In this document: positions 50,603 through 59,082 of the stretch, in pieces
Layout: the number at the start of each line of letters is the position of its first letter
How positions within the stretch are numbered: the stretch's first letter is position 1
Origin: Streptomyces sp. NBC_01235
GTDB lineage: Bacteria; Actinomycetota; Actinomycetes; Streptomycetales; Streptomycetaceae
DNA length: 64,000 nt
Reading direction: 5' to 3'
NCBI RefSeq assembly: GCF_035989285.1
Contig: NZ_CP108513.1
Location: forward strand, 7,378,001 to 7,442,000
Program-made: the position numbers and the translations under genes
Notes under the pieces: model-generated
The model's input: only the letters and a program-made list of their open reading frames with translations
What the model was told of the DNA's origin: nothing
Database searches by the model: none

Positions 50603-52953
50603 CGGGCGGGCACGCCCCGGGCGCATCGAACGCCTTCGATGCGGCCCGCCGTGCACTGCGTGGCCTCGTCGTCGCGGCGACCGTGCGCATTCATCGCCCG
50701 GCGGTCGGGTATGCCCTGGAGGAGCCCGACACGTTCCTCGGGAGTGGCTTCTTCGTCGCCCCGAACTGGGTTCTGACCTGCGCACATGTGGCCTGCGGCG
50801 GGGAGGGGGGCGAGGTCGCGGTGGTGTATGAGACAGCACCGGGGCGGGGCACGTCGACCGCGCCCGGCAGGGTGGTGGCGACGCTCCCCGACCAGGGCGA
50901 GCGGGCCGAGCACACCAGGTGGGCCGAGCACACCGGGCGCGTACCGGCCGGCAACTGGCCGGCGCCGGACCTCGCCCTGGTCCAGCTGACCGAACCCGTC
51001 GACGACCACGAGTGCGTGTACGTCTCCGAGCGGCCGGCCGCCTATTACGGCGAGGGCCGGGTGCTGTACGCCGGCTGGACCGAGAACGAGGGCCGCTTAC
51101 AGGTCCTGGACGGGACGCTCACGGTGCAGGGCACCATCGGCGGATGGTCCTCGGACGTGCAGATGCGGCTGGGCGACAACGACCTGCCGTACGGCGTCTC
51201 GGGCGGCCCGGTGATCGACCCCGTGCGCGGCGAGGTGATCGGCGTCCTCAAGGCGCGCTCGGACCACCGGCCCGGCGGCACGTCCACCGGGATCGAGCAG
51301 TTGCGTACCCTGCGGGTCCCCGCGGAGGAGGTGCCGGCCGAGCACAGCGACCTGTATCAGGCGGTCTTCCACGCGCACGACCGCTACCACCGCGACCGGC
51401 AGCGCCACCCGGCCTCCCGGCGCCAGACCTGGACCGACGTGCAGGGCCGGCTCGGCGCACGGCCCGGCCACACCCTCAGCCCGGACGAGCGGATCCAGCT
51501 GCTGGGCCGGCTCGCCGAACTCCCGCCGCCCGAGAGCACCCGCGGCCTGCTGGACATCCTCGACTCCCTCCCCGACTTCCAGGCCCCCACCCCGCTCCCG
51601 GCGCCGCGCGGATGGCGCGACGGCCTCGGGGCGCTGTACGAGAGCGCGAGCGACGACGGGGCGCTGGAGCTCGTGCTCGACTACGCGATGCGGGCGATGT
51701 CCGCTCCGCGCCCGTTCGTCGTGCCCAGCACCCCGGACGCGGAGAAGGCGCTGTGGGTGTGGGTGTGGCAGGCCGCGCAGCGGCTCAGCGCCCGCTACCG
51801 GTCCGGCCTCGCGGAGCAGCGGATCGAGCGGCTGCACCGCCGGGACGAGGCCGGGCGCCGAGCGGACCGGACGGGGCACGACGCGCCCGGCACGGTCTCG
51901 GTCACGCCCGGTGTACCCGGCAGGCCCGGTACCTCCGGTAGGCCTGGTGCGCCCATCGGACCCGGCGGCCGGCGCGGGCACCACCGGCGCGGTGGACCCG
52001 ACGTACGCGCGCGTGCCCGCGCCGTCGGCAGTGCGGCCCGGCCCTCCGCCCTGCTCGAACTGGTGCGGCGCGGCTGGGAGCCGGACCGCTGCGACTGGTC
52101 GGTCTCCGTGGCCGCCCCGGACGGCAGCGTGGTCCGGCTGCACGAGGCCGAGCGCACGCCCCTGGCCGACCTGCCCGGGCACCTCGCCGGTCCGCTCGCG
52201 GAGGCCTTCCGGCACTGCGACGAGCCCGGCAGGCCCGCGCTCCTACAGGTGGCGCTGCCCCACGAACTGCTGGGCCTGGAGGTGGACGCCTGGCAACTCC
52301 CGCCCGACGAGGAGCCGTTGGGCGCCCTGCGTCCGGTCGTCGTGCGCTGCGCCGACCGCGACCGGCTGCCCGACGAGGAGTTCGGCACGTACGACAGGGA
52401 CCGCTTCGACCTGAACGAGAGCGATGACGCCGACGCCGGGCACCAGGCCGACGACGAGGGTGGCGCAGGCGGCGACGGCGACGAGGACGAGGTCGACGAG
52501 GAGCGCCGGGCCCGCTGGCGCTGGCTGCACGCGCACCGCGCGAAGGCCGAAGTCCTGGACTGCGACGAGGGGTTGCGCAAACCCGTGCCGACCGTGGAGC
52601 AGTTGCGCGCCCTGTCGCACGGCACCGTCCCGGTGCTCTGCCGATACGGCGACCTACGCTACGAGGACGACGCGGAGGCGCTCGCCCGGATCGTGCTCGG
52701 CGGCTACGGGGTGGCCCTGTGGCGCAGGCGGCGCGGCCGGCCCGACGCCGTCTGCGGGGAGTTCCACCGCGGCACCGTCGACGAGATCGCCGAACCGCCC
52801 AGCGCACAGCACCTCCCCGAGGTCGTGCACGAACTCCGGATGCGGCTGCGCGCGGGCCGCACGGAGTCCTTCTGGGCCGACGGCGTGGCCCTGCTGTACG
52901 ACGATCCCCACCAGCCCCTCCCCGGTACCGGTGACCTGCTGGAGGCCCCTTGA
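50599..52953 (+). CDS. Trypsin-like serine protease with VMAP middle and C-terminal domains
   Basis: 784 residues. The N-terminal trypsin domain (about 25-230) has an intact triad: WVLTCAHVACGG (His), NWPAPDLALVQL (Asp) and LPYGVSGGPVID (Ser in GxSGGP). Residues about 290-400 resemble the VMAP-M0 helical segment (GLLDILDSLPDFQAP, ALELVLDYAMRAMSAPRPFV). Residues about 475-780 match a VMAP C-terminal domain (DLPGHLAGPLAEAFRHCDEP, ALLQVALPHELLGLEVDAWQ). VMAP proteins are the effector-coupled subunit of vWA-MoxR ternary conflict systems. No signal peptide, so proteolysis would be intracellular. Confidence 0.9.
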   Translation: MTGGHAPGASNAFDAARRALRGLVVAATVRIHRPAVGYALEEPDTFLGSGFFVAPNWVLTCAHVACGGEGGEVAVVYETAPGRGTSTAPGRVVATLPDQGERAEHTRWAEHTGRVPAGNWPAPDLALVQLTEPVDDHECVYVSERPAAYYGEGRVLYAGWTENEGRLQVLDGTLTVQGTIGGWSSDVQMRLGDNDLPYGVSGGPVIDPVRGEVIGVLKARSDHRPGGTSTGIEQLRTLRVPAEEVPAEHSDLYQAVFHAHDRYHRDRQRHPASRRQTWTDVQGRLGARPGHTLSPDERIQLLGRLAELPPPESTRGLLDILDSLPDFQAPTPLPAPRGWRDGLGALYESASDDGALELVLDYAMRAMSAPRPFVVPSTPDAEKALWVWVWQAAQRLSARYRSGLAEQRIERLHRRDEAGRRADRTGHDAPGTVSVTPGVPGRPGTSGRPGAPIGPGGRRGHHRRGGPDVRARARAVGSAARPSALLELVRRGWEPDRCDWSVSVAAPDGSVVRLHEAERTPLADLPGHLAGPLAEAFRHCDEPGRPALLQVALPHELLGLEVDAWQLPPDEEPLGALRPVVVRCADRDRLPDEEFGTYDRDRFDLNESDDADAGHQADDEGGAGGDGDEDEVDEERRARWRWLHAHRAKAEVLDCDEGLRKPVPTVEQLRALSHGTVPVLCRYGDLRYEDDAEALARIVLGGYGVALWRRRRGRPDAVCGEFHRGTVDEIAEPPSAQHLPEVVHELRMRLRAGRTESFWADGVALLYDDPHQPLPGTGDLLEAP

Positions 52954-53062
52954 GCGCACCCGCCCGCGGGGCCGGTCGGCCTCTTACCAGTCACCCTCAG
53001 GATGGATAACGTGATGCACGTTCGGACGGCCGCGGCGGTGGACGAGTGACGAGGACCGGATC

Positions 53063-54085
53063 ATGACCGAATCCAGTGAGTGGCTCATCTACCGAGGCGC
53101 CGGCGAACCGCACGACGGGCTGGAGCGGCTGCCCGATCCGCCCCCGTGGCGGGACTTCACCAGCCGGGACGACGCGGGGTCCGGCGACGGCTCCCAGGAC
53201 CGCAGGCTCGGCGCGCACCGGCACCTGGCGGAACTGCACCGGCCGGGCGCCGAGGAGCTGGAGATGATCAACGCGGCGCTGTACCTGCGCCGCCCTCTGC
53301 TCGTCACGGGCAGTCCCGGCGCGGGCAAGAGCACGCTCGCGCACTCGGTGGCGTACGAACTCGGTCTCGGCAACGTGCTGCGCTGGTCCATAGTCAGCCG
53401 GTCCGCGCTCCAGGACGGGCTCTACCACTACGACGCGATCGCACGGCTTCAGGACGTGCAGATCGCCGCGCAGGGCGGGTTCGGGTCGGCGGCGGGCACG
53501 CCGGGCGCGGTCGAGGGCATCGGCAGCTACATCCGGCTGGGTCCGCTCGGCACCGCGCTGCTGCCCTCCGACACCCCGCGTGTGCTGCTCATCGACGAGC
53601 TGGACAAGAGCGACATCGACCTGCCCAACGACCTGCTGAACGTTCTGGAGGAGGGCGAGTTCGCGATCCCCGAGCTGGAGCGCATCGCCGACCGGCTGCC
53701 GGACGGCGAGGCGGAGGTGCTGACCGCCGACGGGGTGAAGGTCCGGGTGCGCGACGGCCGGGTACGCTGCCGTGCCTTCCCGTTCGTGGTGCTCACCAGC
53801 AACGGGGAGCGCGACTTCCCGGCCCCGCTGATGCGCCGGTGCATCCACCTGGAGCTGGGGCGCCCCGACCACAACCGGCTCGCCACCTTCGTCCGCGCGC
53901 ATCTCGGTGACGAGGCGGCGCGCGCGGGGGACGATCTGATCACCCGGTTCCTGGAGCGGTCGCGCAGTGAACTCCTCGCGGCGGACCAGTTGTTGAACGC
54001 GATCTACCTCACCGACGCGGCCGCGCCGCCCAGTCGTGACCGCCTGGCCGACCTGCTCATCCAGCGACTCGACCGTCCGAGGTGA
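53063..54085 (+). CDS. MoxR-type AAA+ ATPase
   Basis: 340 residues. Walker A TGSPGAGKSTLAHSVA (about residue 82), Walker B VLLIDELDKSDIDLPNDLLN, sensor 1 VVLTSNGERDFPAPLMRRC with the Arg finger. The lid follows (ITRFLERSRSELLAADQLLN). MoxR proteins act as chaperone-like ATPases with a vWA partner, here the next gene (start 8 bp after the stop). It is the NTP-driven switch of the ternary system. ATG 53063 has only a weak ribosome site after a 109-bp gap, so a separate promoter is possible. Confidence 0.93.
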   Translation: MTESSEWLIYRGAGEPHDGLERLPDPPPWRDFTSRDDAGSGDGSQDRRLGAHRHLAELHRPGAEELEMINAALYLRRPLLVTGSPGAGKSTLAHSVAYELGLGNVLRWSIVSRSALQDGLYHYDAIARLQDVQIAAQGGFGSAAGTPGAVEGIGSYIRLGPLGTALLPSDTPRVLLIDELDKSDIDLPNDLLNVLEEGEFAIPELERIADRLPDGEAEVLTADGVKVRVRDGRVRCRAFPFVVLTSNGERDFPAPLMRRCIHLELGRPDHNRLATFVRAHLGDEAARAGDDLITRFLERSRSELLAADQLLNAIYLTDAAAPPSRDRLADLLIQRLDRPR

Positions 54086-54092
54086 GGGCCTG

Positions 54093-57000
54093 ATGCCCGA
54101 CGCAGCGGCCCGCCACGGTCCCGTCCCGCCAGGCGGGGACCGTCCCGGCACCCCGACCTCCGCGGCGAGCGGCGGTGATCCGCTCGCCGAGCTCGTCGCG
54201 CGGTTGCGTGACGTCGGGCTCGATCCCGATGTGCAGCAGTTGTGCGACGCGTTGTGGCTGGCGCGCTGGACCCGGCCGGTGGAGGCCCCCGAGCCGGAGG
54301 ACCCGGCCGCCGGCACCGGCGGCGGCCCCCTGCCCCGGCCCGACGGCGGACACGGCCGGGACGAGGACGGGCGGCCGCAGGAGGACCGCCGAGAGCGGCC
54401 GGAGCGACCGACGCAGGCCGTGGGGGCCGACGGGCGGGTGAGCCTGTACCCGGTGCCGCAGGACGGGGTGCCGCGGGCCCGGGGCGCGGGCCGGGCCACC
54501 GCGCTGCCGGTGGGTGTACCGGCGGCACCCGCGCTGCCCTCCCCGCTCGAACTCCAGCGCGCATTACGGCGGTTGCAGCGCTACCGGAGCCCGGCCCCGC
54601 CGCTGCGCACGGAGCTGGACGAGACGGCGACGGCGGAGCGCAGCGCGCAGGCGGGCGGCCTGATCCTGCCCGTCCACCGTGCCGTCACCCGGGGCGACGC
54701 CCGGCTGCAACTGGTCCTGGACGCCTCCTCGTCGATGCGCGTGTGGGACCGGTTGTTCGTCGAACTGCAGCAGGTTTTCGGCCAGTTGGGGGCCTTCTCC
54801 GACATCCAGGTCAGTCATCTGCACCAGGGCCCCGACGGTGAGCCGGCCGTCAGCCGCAGCCCCGACGCGTACGCCGCGCCGCTGCACTCCGCGGACCGGC
54901 TCAGCGACCCCACCGGACGCCGGATCGTCCTGGTCGTCAGCGACTGCGCGGGCCCCCTGTGGCACAGCGGCCACGCGCACCGGCTGCTGCACCACCTCTC
55001 CCGGCAGGGTCCGGTCGCTGTGCTCCAGCCGTTGCCCCAGCGCCTGTGGAACCGCACCCGACTGCCCGTGGTCTTCGGCGAGTTGAGCCGCGGCGAGACG
55101 CTCGGCGGAGCCGCCGCGCTGCGCGTACGCACCCCGGCCGGCGTCCCCGCGGAGGCCCGACGGGGAGCGCTGCCCGTACCGGTGCTGCCGCCCGAACCGG
55201 TGGCTCTCGGCGCCTGGGCCAGGCTGCTGTCCGGGGCCGGCGCCGGACCCGTACCGGGCGCCGTGGGCTGGGTGCGCGCGGACCAGCCGCCCGCCCCGCC
55301 CGCGCGCGCGGACCGGCGGCGATCGCCGTTCGAGCGGGTCAGCAGGTTCAGCTCCAGCGCCTCGTCGGCCGCCGGACGCCTCGCCGTCTACCTGGCCGCC
55401 GCGCCCCTGTGCCTGCCGGTGATGCAACTCGTGCAGCGCACGATGCTGCCCGACTCGGGGCCGTCCGAACTCGCCGAGGTGCTGGTCGGCGGCCTGGTCA
55501 CGCGCGCCTCGGAGGAGTACTCGGGCGACGGGGCCCAGTGGTACCGCATCGAGCCGGACATCCGCGACGCCCTGCTGTCCCGGCTGGGCCGCGACGAGGC
55601 CATGCTGGTGCTCAAGCACTGCTCGGAGTACATCGAGCACCGCTTCGGCAAGGGCGGCCCCAACTTCCCGGCCCTCGCCCTGGCCCAGCTCGGCGACGGC
55701 GGCGCGGGCCGCCCGTACGCACCCGCCGCGCGCCCCCCGGACAACGGCGACCACGGCGACCACGGCGCGGGCGGCGACGAGGCCCCCGTGCCGCAGCCGT
55801 TCGCCGAGGTCGCGGCCCGGGTCCTGCGGCGGTTCATGCCGCTGCCCGAGCAGTTCGAGACGTACGGCGACGAGCAGACCGGCCCGGGACAGAGCGCGGA
55901 CCGGCCGACGCACCAGGCGGTCCGCCGGGCCCGCACGCTGATCGAGCGCTTCGACAGCGAGGGCATGATCCAGGACGTCATCGACGCGGTGCAGCTGCTG
56001 CGCGGCGCCACCGAACACGAGCGGCAGCCCGGCGCGGACCCCGAGCTGTGGGCCGAGTACGCGCACTGCACGCTGCGCCTGTGGGAGGTGCAGGGCGGCG
56101 ACGACCTGCTCCAGGAGGCCGAGGCGGCCGCTGAGCGGGCGGCCGCGCATCCGCGCCGGCTGCACGAACGGGCCGTCCTGGCACGGGTGTTGCACGCGGC
56201 CGCGACCGACCGCAGGCGGCGCGGCGACCGGACCGGCGCCCTGGACCTGCTGCGCCGCGCCGACCGCGAGTACGCCGTCGCCTGCGCGGCGCCCGACCTC
56301 GACGAGAACCAGGCGCTCAAACTCACCCTGGAACGGGTCCGCGCCCTGGAGGCGCAGTGGCGGCTCGGCGGGGACAGCGCGCTGCTCCAGGGCGCCGTCG
56401 GCATGCTGGAGGCCTTCGCCGACGTCTGGCCCGACCGACGGCTGCGCCCGCCCGAACTCCCCCTGGAACACGGCCGGATCCTGCTGCGCCTGTCGGGCGC
56501 CACCGCCGACCCCGTCCAGGCCCGCCTCTACGCCGAGCAGGGCGCGCAGTCGTTGCGCAACGCTCTGGACACCGCCGCGGAGCCGTACACCGCCGAGTCG
56601 GCACGCGCGCGCGTGCGCATCCTCCTCGACCTGGTCGACGCGCTGCTCCAGGCGGGCGGCCCGCTGGACGACGCCCAGGCGCGGGTCGACGAGGCCCTCG
56701 CCCTGGTGCGCGAACAGGGCCAGCGGGCGGCTCTGCTGGCGCGGGCCGGCCGGATCGCCGTGGCCCGCCACGCCGAGTCGGGCGAACCGGCGGAGCTCGA
56801 GGCGGCCGCGGAGCGCTTCGCGCAGGCCGCCCAGCGGATGTCCCGCGACGCGCCCGCCCACGCCGACATCCTCGCCGAGTGGGGCGAGGCGCTGCTGCGG
56901 CTGGCCGGGCTTCCGTACGCGCGCGCCCAGGGCATGCTGTCCCGGGCGATCCGAGTCCTGCGGGACTGCCGGATGGAGACCCCGGCGGGCAGCCGCCGGG

Positions 57001-57491
57001 TCGCCCACCGGCTGCTGCTGCTCGGCCGCGCGCTGATGCTGCGCTACCGGGCCCGCGGGGACCGTGTCGACCTGCGCGAGGCCGAGCACCTGTTCGGCCT
57101 CGCGGCGGCGGAGGCGGACGATCCGCTGCTGGCCGCACGCTGCCGCCTGGACCTCGGCCAGGTCCAGTTCGAGGCCTACCGCAGCCTGCGCCGCCCGGCC
57201 CGCCTCGACCTCGCGGTCGACGCGTTCCGGGACGCGGCGGAGGCGGCCCGGGAGGCGGAGGGGCCGGCCGAGACGGAGCACCGACGCCAGGAGGCCGTCC
57301 AGACGGGTGCGCAGGCGCACCACTGGCGGGGTATGTCCTATGAGGCGGCCGCGCGACCACGGGCCGCCCGGGAGGCCTACCGGGCCGCCCGCGCGGAGTG
57401 GTCGCGGCTGCCGGAGGGCAGCCTGGTCGCCGACGGGCCGACCGCCGCGGAGACGGCGGAGCGGCTGGCCGCACTGGAGCGGGTGACGTGA
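54093..57491 (+). CDS. SAV_2336-family vWA protein with C-terminal TPR-like repeats
   Basis: 1132 residues. The N-terminal SAV_2336-type segment is ELVARLRDVGLDPDVQQLCD. A long Pro/Arg-rich linker leads to a vWA domain (residues about 195-340) with the MIDAS motif LVLDASSSMRVWDRLFVELQ and IVLVVSDCAGPLWHSGHAHR. The vWA part is followed by a conserved helical region (VYLAAAPLCLPVMQLVQRTM, ELAEVLVGGLV) and, from about 610 on, degenerate TPR-like helical repeats rich in Ala/Arg/Leu. It should pair with the MoxR ATPase. ATG 54093 follows gaggtgaggg. Confidence 0.9.
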   Translation: MPDAAARHGPVPPGGDRPGTPTSAASGGDPLAELVARLRDVGLDPDVQQLCDALWLARWTRPVEAPEPEDPAAGTGGGPLPRPDGGHGRDEDGRPQEDRRERPERPTQAVGADGRVSLYPVPQDGVPRARGAGRATALPVGVPAAPALPSPLELQRALRRLQRYRSPAPPLRTELDETATAERSAQAGGLILPVHRAVTRGDARLQLVLDASSSMRVWDRLFVELQQVFGQLGAFSDIQVSHLHQGPDGEPAVSRSPDAYAAPLHSADRLSDPTGRRIVLVVSDCAGPLWHSGHAHRLLHHLSRQGPVAVLQPLPQRLWNRTRLPVVFGELSRGETLGGAAALRVRTPAGVPAEARRGALPVPVLPPEPVALGAWARLLSGAGAGPVPGAVGWVRADQPPAPPARADRRRSPFERVSRFSSSASSAAGRLAVYLAAAPLCLPVMQLVQRTMLPDSGPSELAEVLVGGLVTRASEEYSGDGAQWYRIEPDIRDALLSRLGRDEAMLVLKHCSEYIEHRFGKGGPNFPALALAQLGDGGAGRPYAPAARPPDNGDHGDHGAGGDEAPVPQPFAEVAARVLRRFMPLPEQFETYGDEQTGPGQSADRPTHQAVRRARTLIERFDSEGMIQDVIDAVQLLRGATEHERQPGADPELWAEYAHCTLRLWEVQGGDDLLQEAEAAAERAAAHPRRLHERAVLARVLHAAATDRRRRGDRTGALDLLRRADREYAVACAAPDLDENQALKLTLERVRALEAQWRLGGDSALLQGAVGMLEAFADVWPDRRLRPPELPLEHGRILLRLSGATADPVQARLYAEQGAQSLRNALDTAAEPYTAESARARVRILLDLVDALLQAGGPLDDAQARVDEALALVREQGQRAALLARAGRIAVARHAESGEPAELEAAAERFAQAAQRMSRDAPAHADILAEWGEALLRLAGLPYARAQGMLSRAIRVLRDCRMETPAGSRRVAHRLLLLGRALMLRYRARGDRVDLREAEHLFGLAAAEADDPLLAARCRLDLGQVQFEAYRSLRRPARLDLAVDAFRDAAEAAREAEGPAETEHRRQEAVQTGAQAHHWRGMSYEAAARPRAAREAYRAARAEWSRLPEGSLVADGPTAAETAERLAALERVT

Positions 57492-57516
57492 GCACAGCGA
57501 GCAGGGAGGGACGGGC

Positions 57517-57717
57517 ATGGACGTACGGGGCGAGTCCACGGTGACGGTGGCGCCGGAGGGGGTCGGCGCGGGGGAGCCGCTGCCGGATCTGCTGACGCTG
57601 GATCTGGCCGAGTTGGGGACGATCGGGCATCCCGTGCTGCGGGAGGTCGTGGAGGAGCTGCGGGACCGGGCGGGACGGTCGAGCGAGACGATGTGGGGGT
57701 TCGACTCCGTGCTCTGA
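57517..57717 (+). CDS. fxsA: FxSxx-COOH peptide (RiPP precursor FxsA)
   Basis: 66 residues ending WGFDSVL, so the last five residues FDSVL fit F-x-S-x-x-COOH exactly. A conserved leader-like middle (PDLLTLDLAELGTIGHPVLR) precedes the core. In this family a radical SAM enzyme makes a three-residue cyclophane at the FxS motif. ATG 57517 follows agggaggga, 25 bp after the vWA gene; the maturase gene starts 186 bp later. Whether the peptide is released, and what it does, is unknown. Confidence 0.92.
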   Translation: MDVRGESTVTVAPEGVGAGEPLPDLLTLDLAELGTIGHPVLREVVEELRDRAGRSSETMWGFDSVL

Positions 57718-57903
57718 TCCACGGCGCGGTTCCGGAGCATCCTCATTCCGCCTCATACCGCACATGCTCGATCGTTTGATGTCGCTTCCGGTCTCTTATG
57801 CGCGCGACTCGGACAAGTTCGGTCGGTCGGGGTTTGTGTCCGGCGTCGATCCGGGAATGCGCCCTCGTGCGGCACACAGGGCCGATGGCATGGGGGTGCT
57901 GGA

Positions 57904-59082
57904 GTGTCCGGACAGGCCTTCCGGCAGTTCATCGTGAAGGTGCACGGCCGCTGCAACCTCGCCTGCACCTACTGCTACCTCTACGCGGGCCCCGACCGCA
58001 CCTGGCGCTCCCGCCCCAGGGCCGCCGCCCCCGAGGTCCTCGACCGCACCGCGACCCGGATCGCCGAACACGCCCGCACCCACGCCCTGACCGCGCTCTC
58101 CCTGGTCCTGCACGGCGGCGAACCTCTCATGGCCGGCGCGGAGACGCTCGCCCGCTTCACCGCACTGGTCCGCGACCGCGTCCCGGCCGGCTGCGCCGTC
58201 GACGCCGTCGTCCAGACCAACGCCACCCTCCTCACCGCACGGCGTCTCGCCGTCCTGGCCGACGCCGGCCTGCGGGTCGGCATCAGCCTCGACGGCGGCC
58301 TCGCCGCGCACAACGCCCGTCGCGTCGACCACGCCGGCCACCCGTCCTGGCCGGCCGCTTCGCGCGGGGCCCGGCTGGTCGCCGAGCACGCCCCCCAGGC
58401 GTACGCCGGCATCCTCACCGTCGTCGACGTCACGCTGGACCCGGTGGAGACGTACGAGTCCCTGCTCGCCCTGCGCCCGCCCGCGCTGAACCTGCTGCTG
58501 CCGCACGGCAACTGGTCCGCCCCGCCGCCCCACTGGGCGGGCGCCCGGCACGGGGAGTGGCTGTGCGCCGTCTTCGACCGCTGGTGGACGGCCGGCCGGC
58601 GGGAGACCCGGGTCCGCCTCTTCGAGGAGTGCGTCGCACTCCTGCTGGGGCTGCCCTCGGCCACGGAGGCCCTGGGGCTCGCGCCCTTCGACGCGGTCGT
58701 GGTGGAGACCGACGGATCCATCGAGCAGGTCGACTCCCTGAAGTCCGCGTACGACGGCGCCGCGCGGACCGGCCTGGACGTCTTCCGGCACACCTTCGAC
58801 GAGGCGCTGCGGCACCCCGCGGTGGCGGCCCGCCAGGCGGGTGCCGCCGCCCTCGCGGACCAGTGCCGGGCCTGCCCCCTGCTGACCGTCTGCGGAGGCG
58901 GCCACTACGCCCACCGCTACCGGGCGGGGCACGGCTTCCGCAACCCGTCCGTCTACTGCGCCGACCTCCAGCGCCTCATCCGTCACGTCGCCGCGCGGCT
59001 CGCCGCGGACACGGCCGCCACCACCGCGGCCGCCATGGCCTCCCGGGCTTCCCTGGACGCCCACGAAGGGAGCACACCGTGA
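57904..59082 (+). CDS. fxsB: Radical SAM/SPASM cyclophane-forming maturase FxsB
   Basis: 392 residues. The radical SAM cluster motif is HGRCNLACTYCYLY (CxxxCxxC, residues about 18-26). The GGEP motif is VLHGGEPLMAG. The C-terminal SPASM region has CRACPLLTVCGGGHYAHRYR and a final YCADLQRL, giving the auxiliary Fe-S cluster Cys. It modifies FxsA. The GTG at 57904 (VSGQAFRQFIVKVHG) has a ggaggtgctgga-type ribosome site. Its TGA overlaps the next GTG (GTGA). Confidence 0.93.
   Translation: MSGQAFRQFIVKVHGRCNLACTYCYLYAGPDRTWRSRPRAAAPEVLDRTATRIAEHARTHALTALSLVLHGGEPLMAGAETLARFTALVRDRVPAGCAVDAVVQTNATLLTARRLAVLADAGLRVGISLDGGLAAHNARRVDHAGHPSWPAASRGARLVAEHAPQAYAGILTVVDVTLDPVETYESLLALRPPALNLLLPHGNWSAPPPHWAGARHGEWLCAVFDRWWTAGRRETRVRLFEECVALLLGLPSATEALGLAPFDAVVVETDGSIEQVDSLKSAYDGAARTGLDVFRHTFDEALRHPAVAARQAGAAALADQCRACPLLTVCGGGHYAHRYRAGHGFRNPSVYCADLQRLIRHVAARLAADTAATTAAAMASRASLDAHEGSTP

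Noticed and set aside
54564..57746. A 1060-codon open frame antisense to the vWA/TPR gene, and similar long antisense frames at 4261-5955, 10309-11820, 16235-18787, 43625-46588 and 60922-63924
   Set aside because: These arise from the extreme third-position GC of the real genes. Their translations are Arg/Gly/Val/His-rich without domains or ribosome sites, while the opposite strand has clear families.
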